Assembly (NCBI GenBank): GCA_028823415.1 | Contig: JAPKBL010000037.1 | Location: 1-40,997, forward strand | Reading direction: 5' to 3' | Length of the DNA stretch: 40,997 nucleotides | Origin: Mariniblastus sp. | Lineage (GTDB): Bacteria > Planctomycetota > Planctomycetia > Pirellulales > Pirellulaceae | Shown: positions 7,725 to 16,923 of the stretch, in pieces | Layout: each line of letters opens with the position of its first letter | Position numbering within the stretch: the first letter of the stretch is position 1 | Program-made: the position numbers and the translations under genes | The notes under the pieces: generated by a model | Told to the model about the DNA's origin: nothing | What the model saw: only the letters and a program-made list of their open reading frames with translations | Databases searched by the model: none

Positions 7725-9272
7725 GTGAGTACCCAGCTGTTAAATACTAATACAAATCGTGGCATCAGGCTTCGGGATATTCTTCCGGACGCCAAACTGG
7801 TTGGCGCCGATGATGTCTATTTCCAGTCTTGTTGCGGACTTTGGAAAGATTGTCAAACCGATGACCTCTTCGTTGCCATCATGGACTCCGAACAAGATGG
7901 CCATGATTTTACCCAAGAGGCAATCGCTCGCGGAGCGACTGCTATTGTTACCGAACGTTTGTTGACAACTAATCGTCCCCAATGCCTAGTCGACGATTCC
8001 CGAGAAGCCTATGGAATGATCTGTCAGGCACTCGCAGGTCATCCGAGCCGGCGGTTAAACTCGATCGGCGTCACAGGAACCGATGGAAAAACCGTAACCT
8101 GTCACCTAATTTCAGGAATCTTAAAGGCCGCTGGGCAGACCACGGGTTTGATCTCGTCGATTGAGGTTGCCCAGGGTAAAAATAAAAACTCAATTCCGAC
8201 TCTCGAATTAAATCCGCCATGGCTTGCAGAACAATTGAATTCCATGGCACTCGCCAATTGCGAAAACGCAGTTATCGAGGTCCCAAGTATCGCACTCGCG
8301 AGAAGATGCCTTGCCGGCGTCGAACTCGACATCGCAATCTTAACCAATATTAGGGAAAACCATCTCGACTTTCATGGTTCTGATGCAAATTACCAAAGGG
8401 CCAAGCTCCGACTATTGGAGAAGCTCAAGCCAGGTGGCCTCGCCATTATCAATGCCGACGACCCCAAAACCCACTTTTTGTTGAGTCGAATTGATCGACC
8501 CGTTCTAACCGTCGGCATCAAACAGGAAGCCGATATAACAGCCAAACTAATCGACTGCTCGGCGGGTGATCAGACATTTATGATAACTGCTGGATCTGAT
8601 TCGATACCGGTAAGAACGACAATCATCGGTGACCAGCATATCTACAACTGCCTTGCCGCTACCGCCGTCGGTCTCGCTCAGGGAATCGAAATTGAAACAA
8701 TTGCCAAAGGCCTTGAATCGGTTGGTCAAATTCCTGGGCGTCTTGAGAAAATTGAATGCGGTCAGAATTTCGGGGTCTGGATCGACTCCGCACGAAGCAG
8801 TGGACAACTTGCTAACGCCATTCGATCAATCCGTCAAAATACAAAAGGCAACATCTGGTGCGTTTGTTCCATTGATGAAAATCACTCACAGCGGGAGCGT
8901 CAACGACTCGGAGAGATCGCCGAGCGAGCCGCCGATCACGTTATCATTACCAACACTGCGGTCGGTCAAATGGTCGACTACGAACCGGCCCACCAGATTC
9001 TCGATGGATTTAAAGACCCCGCCAAAGCACAATTGATCCCCAACCGATTTAAGGCGATCGAATGGGCGTTGACTCACGCAAAACCAAACGATGCAGTGAT
9101 CATCGCAGGATGTGGTGAACGCCCTTTTGCTTTGATCGGCGAAGAGAACTGGACCATCACCGATCGAGATGTTTGCCAAGCATGGCTGTACGACAACGCT
9201 GTATTTTCAGAACCTGACCATCCACTCGATGATCAACCAAATATCTTTGACATCGACGACTACCGAACTTAG
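7725..9272 (+). CDS. MurE-like Mur ligase with altered substrate motifs
   Basis: A 515-residue member of the Mur ligase family, closest in layout to MurE (UDP-MurNAc-dipeptide:amino-acid ligase). The ATP loop VTGTDGKT is at 116-123, the ENHLDFHG segment at 211-218, and the lysine expected to be carbamylated is in YQRAKLRLL (Lys227). The substrate-side motifs differ. EVSSHA is EVPSIA at 185-190, DYAH is DSAR at 354-357, and the DNPR box that reads meso-diaminopimelate is replaced near 410-413 by NTAV. The GKGHE box reads GCGERP. The fold and ATPase core are therefore kept, while UDP-substrate and amino-acid contacts are changed. It may be a divergent planctomycete MurE or a paralogue with another role, so no symbol is given. 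Confidence 0.75.
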   Translation: MSTQLLNTNTNRGIRLRDILPDAKLVGADDVYFQSCCGLWKDCQTDDLFVAIMDSEQDGHDFTQEAIARGATAIVTERLLTTNRPQCLVDDSREAYGMICQALAGHPSRRLNSIGVTGTDGKTVTCHLISGILKAAGQTTGLISSIEVAQGKNKNSIPTLELNPPWLAEQLNSMALANCENAVIEVPSIALARRCLAGVELDIAILTNIRENHLDFHGSDANYQRAKLRLLEKLKPGGLAIINADDPKTHFLLSRIDRPVLTVGIKQEADITAKLIDCSAGDQTFMITAGSDSIPVRTTIIGDQHIYNCLAATAVGLAQGIEIETIAKGLESVGQIPGRLEKIECGQNFGVWIDSARSSGQLANAIRSIRQNTKGNIWCVCSIDENHSQRERQRLGEIAERAADHVIITNTAVGQMVDYEPAHQILDGFKDPAKAQLIPNRFKAIEWALTHAKPNDAVIIAGCGERPFALIGEENWTITDRDVCQAWLYDNAVFSEPDHPLDDQPNIFDIDDYRT

Positions 9273-9570
9273 ACCCTATTCCAGCCCCACTACTATGAGC
9301 AGATGGAACGCGAAAACAACGGTAATATCGAGGCTTAAGACAACTAGACGCTAGCAGGCAGCTTTCCCCAGAAAAGAATCACGAATCGGTATTGCGTCGC
9401 TCAATCTGCTTCAGTAAACGTAATTCATCAAAAACACATCTGATTCCTAAAGAGCTAGATCAGAACTAACTAACCCTCAATCGAAAACAAAACACCTTAA
9501 GATCAGTCGCCGGTGCTTGAATCGCGGGAATCTTGCACCACCCTCCCTCCTGGGGGTAGAGCATAATTTG

Positions 9571-9710
9571 CTTGTTGTAACTACGGTTTCTGGGTCAACC
9601 GTTACAATAAGTGCTCACGGCTGAGCTTGAACTGTGCACTGGGACGAACTCCGTCCCAGTGCCAGGGAACACGAAGCGTTGGTCTCTTGCGAGATCAACG
9701 CTTTTTTTAT
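9571..9710 (+). ncRNA. Candidate structured small RNA, four hairpins plus terminator
   Basis: Four hairpins are packed into about 135 nt. The first (9571-9611) pairs CTTGTTGTAAC with GTTACAATAAG over 11 bp with one G-U. It then has an inner 4-bp stem (GGTT/AACC) beyond a 3-nt bulge. The second is GCTCA-CGGC-TGAGC (9613-9626). The third is a perfect 11-bp stem GCACTGGGACG/CGTCCCAGTGC with a 5-nt loop (9636-9662). The fourth is the terminator at 9674-9710. A CATAAT at 9562-9567 could be a -10 box placing the start near 9574, but there is no good -35. It shows no signature of 6S, SRP, RNase P or tmRNA that I recognise. An attenuated leader is an alternative, but the next gene starts 210 nt beyond the terminator. 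Confidence 0.5.
9674..9710 (+). terminator. Rho-independent terminator
   Basis: A stem of AAGCGTTGGTCTC with GAGATCAACGCTT (13 bp, one G-T, loop TTGC) is followed directly by a run of T residues. The T run is only on the plus-strand 3' side, so it ends plus-strand transcription. Confidence 0.85.
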
Positions 9711-9919
9711 TTCCCTATTGCACCAAATCCTTGAACCAAGCCGCCTCCTTGGATGGCTCAGCGACCTCGTCAATGAGCTAGAAGTCCATCAAGACTATCG
9801 TTGATTTTCAGAAAACACCTCGGAAAGACGAATCAAATTGGATAAGATAGAGACGGTCTAACTTTCAGACAAATCGATATTCCCTTTATTTAATTCGCCC
9901 AGTAGATAAGTTTTACGAT

Positions 9920-10108
9920 ATGCCAACTTTATCGAACCGAAAACCTAGTTTCACATCCCTTGCCATTTTGAATCTAATTTCACTCGCGGTGTTTTCCGGA
10001 TGTGACATGGGTACGTACAAACAGCGACTTAGCGAGTCGCCGGCACAGCAGGTCGCTCCACAAGATCCAGCTTCCGAGGGAGCCGACGAAGCTAGCGAAG
10101 CAAAGTAA
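9920..10108 (+). CDS. Small lipoprotein
   Basis: A 62-residue protein. It has a basic N terminus (NRK at 6-8), a hydrophobic stretch (LAILNLISLAVFSGC) and a lipobox AVFSGC with the acylated cysteine at about residue 28. The mature part is about 35 residues (DMGTYKQRLSESPAQQ then an acidic/Ala-rich tail) and has no domain. It would be exported and lipid-anchored, with Asp after the Cys (a possible inner-membrane retention signal under the E. coli rule, which may not apply here). Small lipoproteins with a similar TYKQRL-type segment appear to recur in planctomycetes (from memory, not checked). Function unknown. Confidence 0.65.
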   Translation: MPTLSNRKPSFTSLAILNLISLAVFSGCDMGTYKQRLSESPAQQVAPQDPASEGADEASEAK

Positions 10109-10293
10109 GACAAGCCTTACTCTGCATAGAGCACCAGCATTCTGTAAGTGTTAAAAAAATTCAATCAGAATCGCAACGTGTTTCGATTTTGTTTTTGACT
10201 CACAATCGGCATTCTATCAAGAGGATAGCTTCTGCTACCATCCGTCGAGCGACTGATTAGGGTCATACGAATCGACCGCATGCTGAGTATCTA

Positions 10294-11859
10294 ATGCCTT
10301 CTTCTTCCAGACTAATGCCGTTGGCAATCACACTCGCCTTACTAGGCGGCGTGCTCGCGGTCGCCTCTAAAAATATGATCGTCGATCTCGATCTGTTTCA
10401 CGAAATGGCACTTTACCGGCAAATGGAATCCGAAGGCACGATGCCAAGGACCGATGCCTTTGCCTATACACCTACCAACGAAACAGTAGTCCATCACGAA
10501 TGGGGCACCGGTGCCGTCATTTACCTTGCCACCGTCTCGACAGGTTTTGGCGCCTCAGCCCTGGTCGCATTGAAATATCTCCTGAGTTTCGCCGTCTGCC
10601 TAGGTTGCTTTTTTTATGCAAAAAAACAAGGCGCAACTCTCGCAGTATTTTCAATTCTCGCACCTTTCGCCTTAAACCTCGGCGGTTGGATGGCGTTCAA
10701 CAACATCCGTGCACAACTATTTACTCTATTATTTTTAGTGATCTTATTCTTTTTACTCGATCTTGATCGGCGAGGAAATCGATGGTGGGCGCTGATTTGG
10801 TTTCCGCTATTCATTGTATGGTCGAATATGCACGGTGGCGTGGTATCTGGGATGGGGATTTTGGGAGTCTATTGTTTGGCGCGAACGATCGAAGCGATTC
10901 TCGAGACGCGTTCGCCACAAAAAACACTTCAGCGGGTTTGGCACCTGATCCTTATTGGAATCGTCACACTGATTTTGCTAATCGTAAATCCCTACGGCTG
11001 GGACTACGTACCTTACCTGATTCGCGCCGTTTCTATGGATCGACCGCTAATTCTTGAGTGGCGACCAATCTGGGAAATTCGCCTGCCCCTGATCTATGGA
11101 ATCTCTGTATTGATTGCAGCCTATGCAATTTGGCGGGAAGGGCGAACCTCCATTTTCGAGAGCATGGCCATTCTCTTGACTGCCTATCTCGCAGCCAAAC
11201 ACTATCGCCACGGTTCGCTCTACGCGGTCACCTGGGCCTGCATGGTGCCTCCTATGATTGAACGTTCAGGGCTCGGACAGGAAATCAAAAACATGTTCGA
11301 TAACTATCGTGCTCAAATAACCGTCGCCGCGTTTTCGCTTGCCATGATTGCATTAGGCTATTCAATCAATGTTCGATTTTGGGAATTAAAAATCCCGAAT
11401 CAAATTACTAGCACCCAAAAACATGAGATCATTTACCCCGTCGGCGCAGTCGAATATCTCAGCCATCAAAAATTGGAAGATCAACTGAATCTGTTTGTAC
11501 CATTCTCCGCCGGCGCGTTTGTTCAATGGAAGCTTTACCCTCAAGTCAAAGTAAGCATCGACAGTCGTTACGAGGTTGCCTATCCCGACGGGGCAATCGT
11601 AGAAAACGATGATTTCTATAAGGCAAAAGACGGTTGGAAAGCGACGCTCAACCGATACGATACTCACGCGGTGTTAATTCCCGTCAACTCTCCCTTGGGG
11701 AAATTACTCGCTCAGAACGAATCTCAAACTGCAAAAGAAATTGGCTGGAAATCCGTCTACCAAGATCGTGGTTTTTCAATTTACGTACCCAAATCAGATG
11801 TGGCGAATTTCCCGCAGCTCGATCGGACCGATGAGATGATCCGGGGCGTCTTTCCTTAA
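10294..11859 (+). CDS. Polytopic membrane protein, GT-C glycosyltransferase-like
   Basis: A 521-residue protein with about ten hydrophobic segments. The first loop has the pattern DLDLFHEMALYRQMESEG then MPRTDAFAYT and VVHHEWGTG. This resembles the acidic loop and 'hEW' region of GT-C-fold transferases of the oligosaccharyl/mannosyl type that use polyprenyl-linked sugars. A roughly 130-residue soluble C-terminal part (from about 385) includes VPFSAGAFVQWKLYPQVKVSIDSRYEV. I cannot say which sugar or acceptor is used. It stands alone on the plus strand and faces the site-2 protease gene, whose end is 8 nt away. The fold call is moderate; that it is a real membrane protein is firm. Confidence 0.65.
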   Translation: MPSSSRLMPLAITLALLGGVLAVASKNMIVDLDLFHEMALYRQMESEGTMPRTDAFAYTPTNETVVHHEWGTGAVIYLATVSTGFGASALVALKYLLSFAVCLGCFFYAKKQGATLAVFSILAPFALNLGGWMAFNNIRAQLFTLLFLVILFFLLDLDRRGNRWWALIWFPLFIVWSNMHGGVVSGMGILGVYCLARTIEAILETRSPQKTLQRVWHLILIGIVTLILLIVNPYGWDYVPYLIRAVSMDRPLILEWRPIWEIRLPLIYGISVLIAAYAIWREGRTSIFESMAILLTAYLAAKHYRHGSLYAVTWACMVPPMIERSGLGQEIKNMFDNYRAQITVAAFSLAMIALGYSINVRFWELKIPNQITSTQKHEIIYPVGAVEYLSHQKLEDQLNLFVPFSAGAFVQWKLYPQVKVSIDSRYEVAYPDGAIVENDDFYKAKDGWKATLNRYDTHAVLIPVNSPLGKLLAQNESQTAKEIGWKSVYQDRGFSIYVPKSDVANFPQLDRTDEMIRGVFP

Positions 11860-11867
11860 AACTGAAA

Positions 11868-12605
11868 TCACGCCTCCGACGGTTCATTTTCGATTTCGTT
11901 ACCCTGCGAAACTCGCGCTTGATTCAATTCGAACTGAGCGGCGAGAAATACAAAAACACCGACAAGAATCAATGGATATTGATTCTCGAGAAAAGCGTAA
12001 ATCGCGAACACCAACGCACTGAACTGCCCTAGCCGCCCCGCAATCATGGTCGCTCGAAAATACGACATCCACCGTGCAAGGATACTTCTGAGCATGCGTC
12101 CTCCGTCCATTGGGAAGGCCGGAAACAAGTTAAACAAAAACAGCACCAGATTGATCCACAGCATGATCACAGGTAACTGACTCAATCCCTGAAATCTGAT
12201 CGTCGGCAAAAGCGTGCCGCCGGCAATATAAATCCCCCCTCCCAACAGCGCTGCAATCATCAAATTTACCGCTGGCCCAGCAAGGCTAATCAAGAACTCC
12301 TGATTCGGTTTTCTCGGCATACCCTCCAACCGAGCCAACCCACCAATCGGTGTGATAATGATGTCCTTTGCGGTGACACCGAATCGCCGCGCCATCAAAG
12401 CGTGCCCCAATTCATGGAGCAACACACACAAAGATAAATTCAGCAATAGAAAAAACAAGATCCCGGTCACGAACCATGCCTGATCGCCAAAGAGCCGGGT
12501 ACGATAAATGATGTAAAGCGGTGCCAGCCAGTAAGTCCAGTGCAGATATACATCGATCTCCGCAATCCGCATTAGTTTCAAGCGTCTACCCACGGAACCA
12601 TCCAA
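11868..12605 (-). CDS. M50 site-2 protease family protein
   Basis: A 245-residue polytopic protein with zinc motif HELGH at residues 64-68 and the second motif NLFPAFPMDGGRML (NxxPxxPMDGG) from 159. A GG hairpin (TPIGGLARLEG) and the LAGPAVN segment place it in the SpoIVFB/YwhC-like group without CBS domains. These enzymes cut transmembrane segments of membrane proteins, often in signalling. The frame begins at a TTG (12605); a GTG at 12593 and an ATG at 12572 are alternatives, though the ATG would cut into the first strand. The gene lies about 40 nt downstream of selB on the same strand. Confidence 0.85.
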   Translation of the reverse strand: MDGSVGRRLKLMRIAEIDVYLHWTYWLAPLYIIYRTRLFGDQAWFVTGILFFLLLNLSLCVLLHELGHALMARRFGVTAKDIIITPIGGLARLEGMPRKPNQEFLISLAGPAVNLMIAALLGGGIYIAGGTLLPTIRFQGLSQLPVIMLWINLVLFLFNLFPAFPMDGGRMLRSILARWMSYFRATMIAGRLGQFSALVFAIYAFLENQYPLILVGVFVFLAAQFELNQARVSQGNEIENEPSEA

Positions 12606-12648
12606 CTCAATTCAAATGCACCTAAAAACATTGCCAACTCCGGCGCGT

Positions 12649-14580
12649 CTAGGTTTCTCCCTGATTTCCCAATAATCGTTTATCACCATCTCGCTTTGTA
12701 AAACCGGTCTTATCAAAATACTCGCACAATGGGATGGCGTACTTCCGACTGGTATCCAAAATTTGTCGAATCTCACTCATCGTCAGCCCGTCGGCTGCTA
12801 CGATTTTTTCAACTAATTTTCGCTTGGTTTCTGCCACGACTTCGCCGTGAATGTAGTACTCCGGCGCGATTTTAAGTAGATCGCCGTTCTCGCTTGCCAT
12901 CTCCAACAACTCTCGAACCGACTCTTTATTTTTCTTTGCCGACGACTCTAGTTCACTGACCGTCGGAACCTTCAGGCCCGCTTTTCTAACGATTTCAGTC
13001 AATTCTCCCAACAATGCCTTCTGCCCTTTGGACAGTTTCGGGCCATAACCGACGATCCCGACCGAATTAACATTGGCGACTATTTTTTTCTCTCGCTTTA
13101 ATTCTTCGATGACTAAATCGAGCAATTCCGGAGTATCGAGATATTTGAACTCAACACTCAATGCCGATCGAGGATGTGTGAATCGAAGGGGCTGGAGGCG
13201 GTGCAAACGCTCAAGTGTTTTTATGATCCGATCGGCAAGATGCTGGAAACGACTCCGATGGACCTTCACGCTACGATTCATCGAAATCGGAATCTCAATG
13301 ATGTCACCGTTTTCCTTTAATTGCTCAAACACTTCCTCAAATCCAACCACACCGGCACTTCTGGCTAAATCCGCGGGGGTCCAGCCAAGATCATCCGAAA
13401 GATAGACACTCGCAGAAGCCCGTGTTAGTAAATCAAGACTGGTCAAATCCGATATCATTTTAAGATCTAAATCAGTAGCCTTCTTAATCCGCTTTGCATT
13501 GGGCGAAAGTACACGACCACCGCCAATCGTCTCCACTGGCGATTGTAATCGAACAACAAAGGGCTGATTCCAAACCGCGACTGCTGCATCATTAAGAAAA
13601 ACCTGAGCGTAGCACTCCTGGCCTGGCTCCAATTCCGACACCCCCAACAGACGTAAATTCCCAAACAGTTCCGCCGTCCCAACATGAAACCGTACTCGCG
13701 TCCGATCCTTTAAGGGCCTATTCAGTCGATCCAGTAAATGCAACTTTACCGTCATCAAAGTCGATGGCAACAAATGCCCGGAGGCACATAATTCATGACC
13801 TCGGTCGATCTCGAGATGGTGAACCCCCGCAAGGTTAATTGCCGCCCTCTGACCTCGGGAAACGGTCTCAGATGCCGAATCGTGATTCTGAATTCCTCGT
13901 ACGCGAACGGTACGATTACCAGGTTGTATCTGAACCTGATCTGCCACGCTGACTCGACCACTATTGACCGATCCGGTTACCACCGTTCCGTATCCATCGA
14001 TCGTAAACGTCCTATCAATAGCCATTCGAAACGGAGCATCTTTTCTATTAGCGCGATCCGTTAGGGCGACCGTCTCGGCCGCGTCCCGCAATGCGACTTT
14101 CAACGCATCGATTCCCATTCCGGTTTTAGAACTGGTGCGAATAATGGGCGCATCCTTCAGGAAAGTATCCGCAACCATTTGACGAATCTCTTCTTCAACT
14201 AATTCAAGCCATTCAGGATCCGACAGATCACACTTCGTTAATGCGATTACACCCGCGGGTAAGTCAAGCATTCGCAGAATATCGAGGTGCTCTTTGGTCT
14301 GCTGCTTGATCGAATCGTCACCTGCCACCACCAGCAAGGCCAGGTCCATCCCCGTGGCTCCGGCAAGCATTTGACGGACAAATTTTTCATGGCCGGGAAC
14401 GTCGACAATCCCCAAACGAAACGGGGGCAAATCAAGATGCGCATAGCCCAACTCAATCGTGATCCCGCGTTTTTGTTCTTCGGGAAGACGGTCCGTGTTT
14501 GTCCCCGTAAGGGCACCGATGAGCGAAGTTTTACCGTGGTCGATATGCCCAGCGGTTCCAAGAATTAAGTCGTTTAGCAT
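12649..14580 (-). CDS. selB: Selenocysteine-specific elongation factor SelB
   Basis: A 643-residue translational GTPase. The N-terminal G domain has [12 protein letters not shown] (about 9-20), the switch region [26 protein letters not shown] and TKCD. Beta-barrel domains follow ([17 protein letters not shown]), then a long C-terminal winged-helix part of the kind that binds the SECIS element. The GITIELGYA switch and the winged-helix tail separate SelB from EF-Tu. It delivers Sec-tRNA to in-frame UGA codons. No selA, selD or tRNA-Sec is seen in the window. The organism probably makes selenoproteins, but this window gives no direct proof. Confidence 0.93.
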   Translation of the reverse strand: MLNDLILGTAGHIDHGKTSLIGALTGTNTDRLPEEQKRGITIELGYAHLDLPPFRLGIVDVPGHEKFVRQMLAGATGMDLALLVVAGDDSIKQQTKEHLDILRMLDLPAGVIALTKCDLSDPEWLELVEEEIRQMVADTFLKDAPIIRTSSKTGMGIDALKVALRDAAETVALTDRANRKDAPFRMAIDRTFTIDGYGTVVTGSVNSGRVSVADQVQIQPGNRTVRVRGIQNHDSASETVSRGQRAAINLAGVHHLEIDRGHELCASGHLLPSTLMTVKLHLLDRLNRPLKDRTRVRFHVGTAELFGNLRLLGVSELEPGQECYAQVFLNDAAVAVWNQPFVVRLQSPVETIGGGRVLSPNAKRIKKATDLDLKMISDLTSLDLLTRASASVYLSDDLGWTPADLARSAGVVGFEEVFEQLKENGDIIEIPISMNRSVKVHRSRFQHLADRIIKTLERLHRLQPLRFTHPRSALSVEFKYLDTPELLDLVIEELKREKKIVANVNSVGIVGYGPKLSKGQKALLGELTEIVRKAGLKVPTVSELESSAKKNKESVRELLEMASENGDLLKIAPEYYIHGEVVAETKRKLVEKIVAADGLTMSEIRQILDTSRKYAIPLCEYFDKTGFTKRDGDKRLLGNQGET

Positions 14581-14829
14581 CCCCCCAGTTTAAATCAATC
14601 GCAGCACTTAGCCCAGCGGTGGAATAACCGCAGATAGGTTGATTCCATGACGCTTTACCACCACTCCCCGACCGCTCTAATCAAGCGAAACAGCTAACCG
14701 AATCTGATTTTTCAGTCATCCTGACTAACGATAGTGAATCCACTCGGCAAACAGTACACTAGGAACCTGAGCGAAACGTTCAATCACGAACTCTCCACGA
14801 CAAATACGTTAAACATTAAGGATCGAGAC

Positions 14830-15630
14830 TTGAATAACATAGGATTTATTGGAGCCGGCCAAATGGCCAAAGCGCTTGCAGTTGGAATCGCACAATCTGC
14901 AAAACAAAAAATCAATTTTTTCATTTCAGATCCATGCGATGACGCTTGTGCTTCATTTGTTCAACTCATCGGAGAAGCGCACAACATCACGCGCGTAGAA
15001 GGGAATCAAAATCTGGCAGATTGCAGTGAACTTATTTTTCTCGCAGTGAAACCCCAGTATCTCAATCTTGCCATCGAAGACGTCCAATTCAAGAATGATC
15101 CACTGATTTGCTCGATCGTCGCCGGAATAAGAACCTTTGAGCTTCAACGCCTAACCGGCACTCAACGTATCATCCGAATGATGCCCAACCGCCCCTGCTT
15201 GATTGGCATGGGTGCCTGTGGAATGACAGCCGATTCGGATGTTGACCTTTCCGATCGACAGACGCTCAAAGCCATGCTCGAGCCAATGGCCGTTGTAGTT
15301 GAAGTATCGGAAACTTTATTGGATTCTGTGACCGGGCTATCGGGTTCGGGCCCAGCCTTTGTGTTTACCTTCATCGAGTCGCTCATCGATGGGGCTGTCC
15401 TGACCGGCATGCCCCGCGCTACCGCCCGCCAACTGGCGATCCAAACCGTACTCGGATCCGCAAAAATGCTTCAAGAAACTGGCGAACACCCCGCAATTCT
15501 ACGAGACGGTGTGGCTAGTCCCGGGGGCACCACGATCGAGGGAATCAAAGCCCTCGAAGAAAACTCATTTCGAGACGCCGTTATCTCCGCCGTTCTGGCG
15601 GCTACTGAGCGTTCCCGAGAACTTGGCTAA
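14830..15630 (+). CDS. proC: Pyrroline-5-carboxylate reductase ProC
   Basis: From a TTG at 14830 this is 266 residues, normal for ProC. The enzyme reduces pyrroline-5-carboxylate to proline with NAD(P)H, the last step of proline synthesis. The dinucleotide-binding start is NNIGFIGAGQMAKAL, and the C-terminal signature is LSGSGPAFVFTFIESL, followed by RDGVASPGGTTIEGIKALEE. The TTG is preceded by AAGGA with 7-nt spacing, and it places the Rossmann strand right at the N terminus. A GTG 96 nt upstream (14734) would add 32 unmatched residues. Confidence 0.93.
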   Translation: MNNIGFIGAGQMAKALAVGIAQSAKQKINFFISDPCDDACASFVQLIGEAHNITRVEGNQNLADCSELIFLAVKPQYLNLAIEDVQFKNDPLICSIVAGIRTFELQRLTGTQRIIRMMPNRPCLIGMGACGMTADSDVDLSDRQTLKAMLEPMAVVVEVSETLLDSVTGLSGSGPAFVFTFIESLIDGAVLTGMPRATARQLAIQTVLGSAKMLQETGEHPAILRDGVASPGGTTIEGIKALEENSFRDAVISAVLAATERSRELG

Positions 15631-15772
15631 GGAACTACTTGAGTTTTTGCTATTTCTTTTTGCCATTTCCAATGCAGCATCTTAGGATACTACCTTGCGC
15701 TTCGCCGACCGCTAGAATAGTGGTAATCGGCTCATCGGGAATTTTTTGGTTTTGATAGATCGGGAGCACTGC

Positions 15773-16249
15773 GTGTCTCTATTTGAAAATGACAATTACG
15801 TCTATCGCGATACATTTTTCGTGCTTTTTGAAGATCATAATCGTCCCGGCGGAACCGCGATAAAAACTGCGATCGAGCAAATTGCCGAAAACTACGAACT
15901 GAAAAATCTTCGAGAAGTAGACGGAGAATTTGAATCCGTAACGATCATTTGCCCGCACGACAGCTCCGCAATGGAAATTACCTACGTCGGAGGCGAAGAA
16001 GTGGTTGAGCAAGTCAGTAATCTGCGAGAGGAATTCCAGACCATGACTCTCACAACCGAAGAACATGATAAATTGCGCTGTTTATCAAAATGCAATGCTC
16101 GATTTGATATCTACCATTTTGAACGCCATCAAGAATCCGAGGAAGATGGCGAAATGCTCGACCCCGGAGGACTTTTGTTAATTATGGAGCGAATTTCCAA
16201 CGTGTGCGAGGGAGTTGGACTCGATCCTCAATCTAGCTCGCTACTCTGA
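15773..16249 (+). CDS. Conserved hypothetical protein upstream of EF-P-like gene
   Basis: From the GTG at 15773 this is 158 residues, with a GGGAG about 6 nt before it. An upstream start at 15746 would swallow the ribosome binding site. The protein begins VSLFENDNYVYRDTFFVLF, is acidic, and has no signal peptide or membrane helix. It contains a lone pair of cysteines in LRCLSKCNARFDIYHFE. I do not recognise a domain; from memory it looks like a family kept in planctomycetes. It lies between proC and the EF-P-like gene on the same strand, 70 nt before the latter, so a link with translation is possible but not shown. Confidence 0.65.
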   Translation: MSLFENDNYVYRDTFFVLFEDHNRPGGTAIKTAIEQIAENYELKNLREVDGEFESVTIICPHDSSAMEITYVGGEEVVEQVSNLREEFQTMTLTTEEHDKLRCLSKCNARFDIYHFERHQESEEDGEMLDPGGLLLIMERISNVCEGVGLDPQSSSLL

Positions 16250-16319
16250 TTCTGATTCCATCTCATTCCAGATACTTTCCAAATAGTTTTTTCAACCAGG
16301 CGCTCTCGGTTCAACCAGT

Positions 16320-16883
16320 ATGCAAGCAAAAGAAATTAAAAACGGCTCTATTGTCGAATACGATGGGTCACCGGTCATCATCGAATCAATCAAAGTCAAC
16401 TCGCCTTCTGCGCGAGGGGCCTCAACCGTTTACAAGTTTCGCGCTCGAAACATCGTGACGCGTCAGAAAGTAGACATTGCATTAAAAGGAACCGAGTCGT
16501 TGACCGATGCGGACTTTGAGAAACGCGAGGTCAAGCTCATGTATTCCGATGCAACCCACTACCATTTTCTAGACCAAACGGACTTTCAACAATATTCAGT
16601 AGCGATCGAGGATATTGAAAATGAAAAATCTTATCTCACCGACTCCCTCGAGGGTGTCCAAGCGCTGATCTACAATGGAGAGTGCGTAGGAATTCAAATC
16701 CCTCATACCATCGAGCTGCTCGTGACTCAATGCGATCCAGGCGTAAAAGGAAATTCGGCGACGAGCCGGACCAAACCTGCCAAACTTGAGACGGGTTTAG
16801 AAGTTCAAGTGCCTGAATATCTCAAAGAGGGCGAACGTGTCAAAGTCGATACGCGGACCGGACAATACCTCTCGAGAGCCTAG
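16320..16883 (+). CDS. yeiP: Elongation factor P-like protein, YeiP/EfpL type
   Basis: A 187-residue protein with the three-domain length of EF-P. The first-domain loop reads NSPSARGASTVYK (28-40). Arg32 sits at the loop tip, as in E. coli YeiP (SPTARGAATLYK), and not PGKG with the lysine modified in EF-P. The C-terminal part matches too: GVKGNSATSRTKPAKLETG then VQVPEYLKEGERVKVDTRTG. YeiP/EfpL helps ribosomes stalled at difficult peptide bonds without needing lysine modification. A separate canonical EF-P gene would be expected elsewhere in the genome (inference). Confidence 0.88.
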   Translation: MQAKEIKNGSIVEYDGSPVIIESIKVNSPSARGASTVYKFRARNIVTRQKVDIALKGTESLTDADFEKREVKLMYSDATHYHFLDQTDFQQYSVAIEDIENEKSYLTDSLEGVQALIYNGECVGIQIPHTIELLVTQCDPGVKGNSATSRTKPAKLETGLEVQVPEYLKEGERVKVDTRTGQYLSRA

Positions 16884-16923
16884 CGAGTGGGCACGATTCA
16901 CTTCCGGCAACACCAGGCTTACG

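Larger units (their letters stand above)
9273..9919. other. 647-nt region without protein genes
   Basis: Between the MurE-like gene and the small lipoprotein there is no credible coding frame. Its middle (9571-9710) holds a run of four hairpins ending in a rho-independent terminator, listed separately as a candidate RNA. The flanks 9273-9540 and 9711-9919 show no structure I could support. Confidence 0.5.

Noticed and set aside
12649..14580. Idea that a selenoprotein gene or tRNA-Sec lies in the window because selB is present
   Set aside because: No gene here shows an in-frame UGA interrupting a conserved family, and no tRNA-Sec-like structure was seen.
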